Below are positions 25,236-31,640 of a stretch of 31,640 bases of DNA, piece by piece (within the stretch, counting starts at the first letter, position 1; each line of letters starts with the position of its first letter). The notes under the pieces were generated by a model. It did no database searches. It was not told where the DNA came from and saw only the letters and a list, made by a program, of their open reading frames with translations. Position numbers and translations under genes: made by a program. This DNA comes from an uncultured Lachnospiraceae bacterium (GTDB taxonomy: Bacteria > Bacillota > Clostridia > Lachnospirales > Lachnospiraceae), in assembly GCA_937891165.1 (NCBI GenBank), contig CALAEX010000249.1:1-31640 (forward strand), read 5' to 3'.

Positions 25236-26645
25236 TTATACTTCTGGTTCAAATGTTTTTACAGCAAAAGATTCAAAAATATTCTTTCTTGCTTCTTCTA
25301 AAGAGCCATACTCTCCACCGTGAATCATCTGAGCAACTAAATTTCCAATTGCTGTTGCTTCTGTAGGTCCAGCATATACTGTTTTCTTTGTAGCATTAGC
25401 AGTTAACTGACTTAAATAATCTGCATTTGCACCACCACCTACAATATTAATGGCTTCATAAGATTTTCCTGTAATTGCTTCTATTTGTTGTACGGTTCTG
25501 CCATAACACTCTGCAAGACTCGCATATACAACGGTAGCTACTTCTCCCGGTGTTTCTGGTACAATTTGTCCTGTCTTTACACAATATTCCTTAATTGCTT
25601 CAATCATATTATCAGGGGCAAAAAAGCTTTGGTCATCTACATCGACTCTTGACGTAAAATCCTTTTTCTGAGATGCCATTTCACAAAGTTCCGCAAAAGA
25701 ATATTGTTTGTCATAATCTCTACGTACTGACTGAATCATCCAAAGACCCATAATATTCTTTAAGAAACGATAACGATAATTATAACCGCCTTCATTTGTT
25801 AAATTTGCTTCATGACTTGCTTCATTACAAATAGCTTCTAAACTTTCTACACCCATCAAAGACCATGTTCCGGAACTGATATATACGGTTTCCTTGCCCA
25901 TACTTGGTACTGCCATAACCGCAGAACCTGTATCATGAGAAGCAGGAATTACGACTTGACAAGTAAAGCCAACTTCTTCTTCTACTTCTTTTGCTAAATT
26001 TCCAAGAACACTTCCTGCCATTTTAATTTCTGGGAATATATTCTTTGGATAGCCAAGCATATCAAACAATTCATAGTCCCAATCTTTTGTCACTGGACTT
26101 ACTAACTGCCCTGTAGTAGCGATGGTATATTCTACTGCTTTCTTTCCAGATAATAAATAATGGAAATAGTCTGGCATAAATAATAACGTATCTGCTTGTT
26201 CTAAATATTCTGGATGCTGTTTCTTTACTGCCATCAACTGATAAATCGTATTATACATCTGTTTTTGAATACCTGTTCTAGCATATAAATCATCTTCACT
26301 AATGATTTTATAAACTTCTTCATCCATACCTTCGGTACGACTATCACGATAGCCAACCGCTTGACCAAGACGATTTCCTTCTTTATCTAAAAGAACAAAA
26401 TCTACTCCCCAAGTATCTACACCAACAGAAACTGGAATCTTCCCAATTTCTTTACACTGCTTCATACCTGCTTTAATTTCTATAAACAACTGGTCTGCAT
26501 CCCAACACTTTGTACCATCCATATCTTTCATACCATTTTCAAAACGATATACTTCTTCTAACTGCATTTTTCCATCTTCAATATGTCCAAGAATATGTCG
26601 TCCACTCGAAGCACCAATATCTACTGCTAAATAATAATTCATCAT
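25236..26645 (-). CDS. Rhamnulokinase-family sugar kinase, probable L-fuculokinase here
   Basis: A 469-residue FGGY-family kinase. Visible motifs are the N-terminal phosphate loop AVDIGASSGRH (7-17), the substrate-side GVDTWGVDFVLL (about 75-86), the catalytic Asp238 in PASHDTGSAVMAVP, and the C-terminal ATP-binding NIVGGGANADYLSQLTA. The ASSGR loop and VDTWGVDF are typical of RhaB rather than the E. coli FucK branch. Because it sits between fucI-fucA and a fucosidase gene, phosphorylation of L-fuculose is the likely job; rhamnulose use cannot be excluded. AAGGAG precedes the first of two ATG codons. It has its own promoter. Confidence 0.88.
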   Translation of the reverse strand: MMNYYLAVDIGASSGRHILGHIEDGKMQLEEVYRFENGMKDMDGTKCWDADQLFIEIKAGMKQCKEIGKIPVSVGVDTWGVDFVLLDKEGNRLGQAVGYRDSRTEGMDEEVYKIISEDDLYARTGIQKQMYNTIYQLMAVKKQHPEYLEQADTLLFMPDYFHYLLSGKKAVEYTIATTGQLVSPVTKDWDYELFDMLGYPKNIFPEIKMAGSVLGNLAKEVEEEVGFTCQVVIPASHDTGSAVMAVPSMGKETVYISSGTWSLMGVESLEAICNEASHEANLTNEGGYNYRYRFLKNIMGLWMIQSVRRDYDKQYSFAELCEMASQKKDFTSRVDVDDQSFFAPDNMIEAIKEYCVKTGQIVPETPGEVATVVYASLAECYGRTVQQIEAITGKSYEAINIVGGGANADYLSQLTANATKKTVYAGPTEATAIGNLVAQMIHGGEYGSLEEARKNIFESFAVKTFEPEV

Positions 26646-26704
26646 ACTTCTACTCCTTTTTTAAGTTCTCTTTAATTAAGCTTTTTGAAATCCTATAATC
26701 TTTT

Positions 26705-26734
26705 ATTATAATATACATTTAATAAATTTTCCAA
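26705..26734 (-). promoter_or_regulatory. Sigma-A promoter of the kinase-GH29 unit
   Basis: On the minus strand TTGGAA and TATAAT are separated by 18 bp, about 60 bp before the kinase start. Confidence 0.65.
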
Positions 26735-26813
26735 AAATCTTATTGAAGTAAAGCACTTTTTTACTTTTTGCCTTGTCGTACAAATAACATTGTTGTATGT
26801 AAATAAAACATAA

Positions 26814-26850
26814 CTGCCCTATAAAATAAGGGCAGCAGAAATTGCTGCCC
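26814..26850 (-). terminator. Terminator after fucA with an overlapping alternative hairpin
   Basis: On the minus strand GGGCAGCA pairs with TGCTGCCC (8 bp, 5-nt loop) and is followed by TTATTTTAT. The same 3' arm can instead pair with a downstream AGGGCAG, giving CTGCCCT-N8-AGGGCAG. The two structures exclude each other. Confidence 0.72.
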
Positions 26851-26864
26851 CTACGCATAATTTT

Positions 26865-27554
26865 TTATTTATCTTCTTCGTTATATTTCTTGTAACCTGG
26901 GTGTTTACCTGTTACGCCATATTTACTTCTCATGCTAATGAGAGTATCAATATCTGGCTTGGAAATTTCTTTTGCACCACCAAGAAGATGTGCTGTCAAC
27001 TGAATCTTTGCCCAAAGCTCTAAGCTTTCCATACGATAGTAAGCAGTAATTAAGTCAGAACCAATGGCTAATGCACCGTGATTTTCTAATAAAACTACAT
27101 CATGCTCCTGAAGATATGGACGAATTGCATTTGGAACTTCTTCTGTAGAAGGTGTACCATAAGGAGTTACTGGAACGCTACCAATAGCAATAACATCTTC
27201 AATCATAACATACTTATCCATATGTACATGAGCTACTGCAAAACCTGTAGATGTTGGTGGATGTGCATGAAGAACTGCACCTACATCTTCACGTTCTTTA
27301 TAACAGCAAAGATGCATCTTAATTTCGGAAGATGGACGATAGCCTTCTTCTGCCTCTAAAATATTGCCATCCATATCAATAATAACTAACTTTTCTGGTG
27401 TGATAAAGCTCTTACTGATACCTGTTGGTGTTGCAAGAATTTCGTTTTCACTTACTTTCACAGAAATATTTCCATCATTTGCTGCTACCCAGCCAAGCTG
27501 CCACATTTTATTACAGATATCACAAATCTGTTCTCTGATTTCTTGATATTTCAT
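26865..27554 (-). CDS. fucA: L-fuculose-1-phosphate aldolase (class II)
   Basis: Cleaves L-fuculose 1-phosphate to dihydroxyacetone phosphate and L-lactaldehyde. The 229 residues match the class II aldolase/adducin family. GWVAANDGNISVKV binds the phosphate, PSSEIKMH holds the catalytic Glu (Glu77), and zinc ligands are seen in VLHAHPP (His96, His98) and LLENHGALAIG (His159). AGGGAG lies before the ATG. It follows fucI by 80 bp and ends at a terminator. A family member acting on rhamnulose phosphate or ribulose phosphate would look similar, but the fucI neighbour supports FucA. Confidence 0.92.
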   Translation of the reverse strand: MKYQEIREQICDICNKMWQLGWVAANDGNISVKVSENEILATPTGISKSFITPEKLVIIDMDGNILEAEEGYRPSSEIKMHLCCYKEREDVGAVLHAHPPTSTGFAVAHVHMDKYVMIEDVIAIGSVPVTPYGTPSTEEVPNAIRPYLQEHDVVLLENHGALAIGSDLITAYYRMESLELWAKIQLTAHLLGGAKEISKPDIDTLISMRSKYGVTGKHPGYKKYNEEDK

Positions 27555-27580
27555 CTGTCATTTGCTCCCTTCTATTTTTT

Positions 27581-27619
27581 CGTAATAGTTCAGCTAACTA
27601 ATATAACTGAACTATTACG
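27581..27619 (-). repeat. Intercistronic 13-bp perfect inverted repeat, fucI to fucA
   Basis: CGTAATAGTTCAG and CTGAACTATTACG enclose 13 nt in the 80-bp gap. On the minus strand it is followed by A-rich sequence, so it does not look like an intrinsic terminator. Confidence 0.8.
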
Positions 27620-27634
27620 TTTTAAGTACCTTTT

Positions 27635-29431
27635 TTATTTATACAATGGACCATATGCTGCACAAGCACGATAATCCTGACCTTCTTTATCCATACCAAA
27701 TGCATTCCATGCTGCTGGACGGAAAATCTTTTCTTCTGGAACGTTGTGCATACTTACAGGAATTCTAAGCATAGAACACATAGTAATTAAATCTGCACCA
27801 ATATGTCCGTAGCTAATTGCACCGTGGTTTGCACCCCAACAATTCATTACATCATAAGCTGTCTTAAATGGACCTTCCTTACCATCACAACGTGGTGCGA
27901 ACCAAGTACATGGCCATGTATAGTCAGTACGTTTCCATAAAGTATCGGTTACTTCATCTGGAAGTTTTACTGTATAACCTTCCGCAATCTGAAGTGCTGG
28001 ACCAAGACCCTTGATTAAATTCAAACGAATCATTGTTACAGGCATTTCAGCTTCTGTTACGAAACGAGAGGAGAAACCACCACCACGGAAATATCCATAG
28101 TCTGCTGCATTCCAAGTAGTAGCCTTCATGATAGCATCCATATCTTCTTCTGTTACATCATACCAAGGCTTCATTACTGCATTGCCATCTGCATCTTTTG
28201 CCTGTCCATTTGCATCAAGACAAGCTGCACCAGAGTTAATCAAGTGAATAAATCCACCTGCTTCTTTTGCAAGACCTTCGATATCATAACCAGTTGCTTT
28301 CTTTACTGCTTCTGGACTCCAATAGGTACGAACATCCGCAAAAATCTGAGCACGATTGGTAAGAAGCTTCATAAATAACATACCAAGACCATTTAATACG
28401 TCATTTTCTGTTGCAAGGATATAAGGTTCTCTTGCACCATTCCAGTCGAAAGAAGTATTGAGCATTGCTTCTGGGAAGTCACAGTTTGGATAGAAATCTG
28501 TCCACTGTCTCTGACCTTGGAAACCTGCTGCAATGGCATTATGACCAACCATTTCTTCCTCACAACCTTCTGGAAGGTTCTGATTTCCGTTCATTAAGTC
28601 TTTGATAATACACATCATCTTAACAACGAACTTCAAATCTGCATCTGTTTCTTCTGGAGTCTTTTGAACTGCTTCTGGGTTCTTATCAAAACCGATAATA
28701 CACTTTTCTTTTGCCCAAGCATATGCTTTTTCAAATTCTGCTTCATCGTAGATACCCTTATCCATACGACGGATAATTTCTACTTCATCTACCGATTCTA
28801 CTCTCATACCTAAATAAGACTCAATAAAATCTGGGTCAATAATAGAACCGCCAATACCCATACAAATAGAACCAATCTGTAAATAAGACTTACCTCTCAT
28901 CGTAGCTACGGCTACCGCAGCACGACCAAAACGAAGGAGTTTTTCTTCTACGTCTGCTGGAATATCGGTTGCATCAGCATTTTGTACATCATGTCCATAA
29001 ATACCAAATGCAGGAAGACCCTTCTGTGCATGAGTAGCTAATACGGAAGCAAGATATACTGCACCCGGACGCTCTGTACCATTAAATCCCCAAACACCTT
29101 TAATTGTTCTTGGATCCATGTCCATCGTTTCTGCACCATAGCACCAGCAAGGTGTTACAGTTAAAGTAACTTCTACGCCTTCTTTTGCAAAATAATCTGC
29201 ACAAGCTGCTGCTTCACCTACACGACCAATCGTAGTAGGAGCGATAACAACCTTTACAGGCTCACCATTACTATACTTTAAGTTTTCTTCAAATAACTTC
29301 TTTGCAGAACGAGCCATATTCATAGTCTGTTCCTCTAAGGATTCTCTTACCTTTAAATAGCCGCGTCTGCCATCGATGGTTGGACGGATACCAATCACTG
29401 GATATCTGCCAATTAATCTGTTTTCTGCCAT
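27635..29431 (-). CDS. fucI: L-fucose isomerase
   Basis: Converts L-fucose to L-fuculose with Mn2+ in the cytoplasm. The 598 residues agree with the roughly 590-residue family length. Typical blocks include RYPVIGIRPTIDGRRGYLKV at the N-terminus and PGAVYLASVLATHAQKGLPAFGIYGHDVQ. The metal-binding active site region is AAGFQGQRQWTDFYPN, then FDWNGAREPYILATENDVLNGLGMLF. The C-terminal GANHGAISYGHIGADL holds the conserved His. AAAGGGG lies 6 nt before the ATG. It heads the fuc unit, with fucA next. Confidence 0.97.
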   Translation of the reverse strand: MAENRLIGRYPVIGIRPTIDGRRGYLKVRESLEEQTMNMARSAKKLFEENLKYSNGEPVKVVIAPTTIGRVGEAAACADYFAKEGVEVTLTVTPCWCYGAETMDMDPRTIKGVWGFNGTERPGAVYLASVLATHAQKGLPAFGIYGHDVQNADATDIPADVEEKLLRFGRAAVAVATMRGKSYLQIGSICMGIGGSIIDPDFIESYLGMRVESVDEVEIIRRMDKGIYDEAEFEKAYAWAKEKCIIGFDKNPEAVQKTPEETDADLKFVVKMMCIIKDLMNGNQNLPEGCEEEMVGHNAIAAGFQGQRQWTDFYPNCDFPEAMLNTSFDWNGAREPYILATENDVLNGLGMLFMKLLTNRAQIFADVRTYWSPEAVKKATGYDIEGLAKEAGGFIHLINSGAACLDANGQAKDADGNAVMKPWYDVTEEDMDAIMKATTWNAADYGYFRGGGFSSRFVTEAEMPVTMIRLNLIKGLGPALQIAEGYTVKLPDEVTDTLWKRTDYTWPCTWFAPRCDGKEGPFKTAYDVMNCWGANHGAISYGHIGADLITMCSMLRIPVSMHNVPEEKIFRPAAWNAFGMDKEGQDYRACAAYGPLYK

Positions 29432-29459
29432 AAAAAACCCCTTTCTGTCATTTCCGACT

Positions 29460-29475
29460 TGGTCTTAGCTGACCA
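29460..29475 (-). promoter_or_regulatory. Candidate operator or leader hairpin upstream of fucI
   Basis: TGGTC-N6-GACCA lies in the fucI leader, just downstream of a spare TATAAT. It is short, and a regulator site is only inferred. The rest of the 380-base gap between fucI and pckA holds the two divergent promoters and no gene that I can see. Confidence 0.25.
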
Positions 29476-29529
29476 GATATTATAATTTTTTACTTCACTT
29501 TTCTAAAAACAAATATTAATGACAAATTT

Positions 29530-29558
29530 ATTTTAATCTATTTTAGTAATTTTGTCTA
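29530..29558 (-). promoter_or_regulatory. Sigma-A promoter of fucI-fucA
   Basis: On the minus strand TAGACA and TAAAAT are separated by 17 bp, with one mismatch to consensus in each hexamer. The leader is about 90 nt. Confidence 0.6.
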
Positions 29559-29714
29559 GTATTGTTACTCTAATTTTCTTCTTTTCTGTTCCTTATATTT
29601 AATGTTTTTCCAAAACGCCTTAATTAAGCAGATACTCGTAATCCACTTCGCTACTTACTCGTAACCAAATAACACTCTTAAGAACAATTTATAGAGATTT
29701 TTCGATTTAGAATA

Positions 29715-29744
29715 TTGACGAAAACCCCAACTATCCTGTATAAT
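29715..29744 (+). promoter_or_regulatory. Sigma-A promoter of pckA
   Basis: TTGACG and TATAAT are separated by 18 bp, about 70 bp before the start codon. Confidence 0.8.
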
Positions 29745-29811
29745 GTGATAAATTAGCATGGGTGTCTTTGGACATTCTGTTAAAATATAAAGAAAAGAGG
29801 TTATAAGCAAA

Positions 29812-31416
29812 ATGGCAAACATTGATTTAGCAAAGTATGGCATTACAGGCAGCACTGAAATCGTATACAATCCTTCCTACGAAGAATTATTCGTAGAAGA
29901 AACAAAAGCTGATTTAACAGGCTATGAAGTAGGTCAAGTAACAGAACTCGGTGCAGTTAACGTTATGACTGGTATTTACACAGGTCGTTCCCCTAAAGAT
30001 AAGTATATCGTTATGGATGCAAACTCCAAGGATACTGTTTGGTGGACATCTGATGAATACAAGAACGATAACCATCCTATTTCTGAAGACGTTTGGGCTA
30101 CTTTAAAGGATATCGCTACAAAGGAACTTTCCAATAAGAGACTTTTCGTTGTAGATGCTTTCTGTGGTGCTAACGCTGATACAAGAATGGCAGTTCGTTT
30201 CATCGTTGAAGTTGCTTGGCAGGCTCATTTCATTAAGAATATGTTCATCCAGCCATCTGCAGAAGAACTTGAAACATTCGAACCAGATTTCGTTGTTTAC
30301 AACGCTTCTAAGGCTAAAGTTGAAAACTTCAAGGAATTAGGTCTTAACTCTGAAACTGCTGTTGCATTCAACATCACAAGCAGAGAACAGGTTATCTTAA
30401 ATACTTGGTACGGCGGTGAAATGAAGAAGGGTATGTTCTCCATGATGAACTACTATCTCCCATTAAAGGGTATTGCTTCCATGCACTGCTCCGCTAACAC
30501 AGATATGAACAATGAAAATACAGCAATCTTCTTTGGTCTTTCTGGTACAGGTAAGACAACATTATCTACAGACCCTAAGCGTCTCCTTATCGGTGATGAC
30601 GAACATGGTTGGGATGACAATGGTGTATTCAACTTCGAAGGTGGTTGCTACGCTAAAGTTATCAACTTAGATGCAGAATCTGAACCAGACATCTACAACG
30701 CTATCAAGAGAAACGCTCTTCTTGAAAACGTTACTGTAGATAAAGATGGTAAGATTGATTTCAACGATGGTAGTGTTACAGAAAATACTCGTGTATCCTA
30801 TCCAATCGACCATATCAACAACATTGTACGTCCAGTTTCCACAGCTCCTGCTGCTAAGGATGTTATCTTCCTTTCCGCAGACGCATTTGGCGTACTTCCT
30901 CCAGTTTCTATTTTAACACCAGAACAGACAAAGTACTACTTCTTATCTGGATTTACAGCAAAACTTGCTGGTACAGAACGTGGTATCACAGAACCAACAC
31001 CTACTTTCTCCGCTTGTTTTGGTCAGGCATTCTTAGAGTTACATCCAACAAAGTATGCTGAAGAATTAGTTAAGAAGATGGAAGCAAATGGTGCTAAGGC
31101 TTACCTTGTAAACACAGGTTGGAACGGAACTGGCAAGCGTATCTCCATTAAGGATACTCGTGGTATCATCGACGCTATCTTAAATGGTGACATCGCTAAG
31201 GCTGAAACAAAGAACATTCCTTACTTCAACTTTGAAGTTCCTACAGAACTTCCAGGTGTTGATACAAACATCCTTGACCCTCGTAATACATATGCTGATG
31301 CAACTGAATGGGAAACAAAGGCTAAGGATTTAGCTGGACGTTTCATCAAGAACTTTGCTAAGTACGAAGGTAACGAAGCAGGTAAGGCATTAGTTGCAGC
31401 AGGTCCTCAGTTATAA
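29812..31416 (+). CDS. pckA: Phosphoenolpyruvate carboxykinase (ATP)
   Basis: Interconverts oxaloacetate and PEP using ATP/ADP. In gut anaerobes it often runs in the carboxylating direction. The 534 residues match ATP-type PCK. GRSPKDKYIV is at about residues 58-67, the metal and substrate site near MHCSAN, the P-loop GLSGTGKTTLSTD, then LIGDDEHGWDDNGVFNFEGGCYAK, and LVNTGWNGTGKRISIK near the C-terminus. AGAGG lies about 11 nt before the ATG. Codon use is biased to AAG, AAC, TTC and GCT, unlike the A+T-rich neighbours, suggesting strong expression. It is monocistronic with a promoter and a terminator. Confidence 0.97.
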   Translation: MANIDLAKYGITGSTEIVYNPSYEELFVEETKADLTGYEVGQVTELGAVNVMTGIYTGRSPKDKYIVMDANSKDTVWWTSDEYKNDNHPISEDVWATLKDIATKELSNKRLFVVDAFCGANADTRMAVRFIVEVAWQAHFIKNMFIQPSAEELETFEPDFVVYNASKAKVENFKELGLNSETAVAFNITSREQVILNTWYGGEMKKGMFSMMNYYLPLKGIASMHCSANTDMNNENTAIFFGLSGTGKTTLSTDPKRLLIGDDEHGWDDNGVFNFEGGCYAKVINLDAESEPDIYNAIKRNALLENVTVDKDGKIDFNDGSVTENTRVSYPIDHINNIVRPVSTAPAAKDVIFLSADAFGVLPPVSILTPEQTKYYFLSGFTAKLAGTERGITEPTPTFSACFGQAFLELHPTKYAEELVKKMEANGAKAYLVNTGWNGTGKRISIKDTRGIIDAILNGDIAKAETKNIPYFNFEVPTELPGVDTNILDPRNTYADATEWETKAKDLAGRFIKNFAKYEGNEAGKALVAAGPQL

Positions 31417-31454
31417 TATAAGACATTCGTTAGAATGTACTTAACATAAAATAA

Positions 31455-31507
31455 AAAGACAGATATTTCGCATACTCTCTCAGAAAGTTGTAAAATATCT
31501 GTCTTCT
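31455..31507. terminator. Terminator of pckA (bidirectional)
   Basis: AAGACAGATATTT and AAATATCTGTCTT pair perfectly around a 24-nt loop and are followed by CTTATTTTC on the plus strand. A-rich sequence on the other side gives a U-run for minus-strand transcripts. Confidence 0.82.
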
Positions 31508-31640
31508 TATTTTCTCTTATATAATCTCCAAGTTCGGCTACTGTCATCTCATCTATTCCACCACCACCTTTATTTTCAACCACCTTTTTATAGGCTCTAT
31601 TCAGATTTTCTTTTGACGTAATCACTTCCATCAATTCCAT
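31506..31640 (-). pseudogene. ltrA: Group II intron reverse transcriptase, N-terminal remnant
   Basis: The first 45 codons from an ATG at the window edge read as the N-terminus of a group II intron-encoded reverse transcriptase/maturase: MELMEVITSKENLNRAYKKV, then ENKGGGGIDEMTV and ELGDYIRENK. The family normally continues with a Gln-Leu-Arg-Glu-Arg-type stretch and PVRRVEIPKP. Here the match stops at ENK and runs straight into the pckA terminator hairpin, and the frame then ends at an unrelated stop near 31407. The catalytic YADD domain is missing. The rest of the intron, if any, lies beyond the right edge. Confidence 0.8.

Noticed and set aside
29479..29484. Perfect TATAAT on the minus strand upstream of fucI, considered as the fucI -10 element
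   Set aside because: No acceptable -35 hexamer lies 16-18 bp upstream, while TAGACA-17-TAAAAT at 29530-29558 is better.
29655..29870. 71-codon minus-strand frame overlapping the pckA start
   Set aside because: It covers the pckA promoter and start on the opposite strand, has no ribosome binding site and shows no protein-like pattern.
31423..31438. ACATTC-N4-GAATGT palindrome just after the pckA stop
   Set aside because: The stem is only 6 bp and has no U-tract; the strong terminator lies 20 bp further on.

Overview
The window looks like chromosome of a low-GC, spore-forming anaerobic member of the Clostridia, most like the Lachnospiraceae. The grounds are forespore spoVAD-spoVAE genes, a T-box-controlled leuS, A+T-rich intergenic DNA with AGGAGG-type ribosome binding sites, and fucose and host-glycan catabolism typical of gut clostridia. 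I see no prophage, CRISPR array, rRNA or tRNA. The only mobile-element trace is a group II intron reverse transcriptase fragment at the right end.

Left part (1-15.4 kb), mostly housekeeping and mostly on the minus strand: spoVAD-spoVAE, with a candidate sigma-G promoter lying inside the terminator of the preceding gene; nfeD-nfo (membrane protein and endonuclease IV); a plus-strand methyltransferase; a four-helix protein behind leuS; an aldose-1-epimerase-like protein; a Mrp/NBP35 ATPase fused to a NifX-like domain with a Cys/His-rich tail; a plus-strand FkbM methyltransferase; ilvN-ilvC for branched-chain amino acids; and a large exported FMN-binding protein in which four mosaic repeats split a flavinylated domain.

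Right part (15.4-29.5 kb), a glycan catabolism island: a plus-strand CBM9-like protein converges with three minus-strand units. Unit 1 is fucI-fucA. Unit 2 is a rhamnulokinase-family kinase plus a GH29 alpha-L-fucosidase. Unit 3 is a GH38 alpha-mannosidase, a transglutaminase-fold protein and an alpha/beta hydrolase. Together they could release fucose and mannose from imported N-glycan-like material and convert fucose to dihydroxyacetone phosphate and lactaldehyde. None of these enzymes shows a signal peptide, so the work appears cytoplasmic, and no transporter or regulator is encoded here. The transglutaminase-fold protein inside the mannosidase operon is the least understood component and the most interesting candidate for an undescribed activity, for example a PNGase-like amidase.

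Right end: pckA (ATP-type PEP carboxykinase) has its own strong promoter and a bidirectional terminator, which directly abuts the truncated intron reverse transcriptase. Several near-perfect intercistronic hairpins without U-tracts sit between operon genes.
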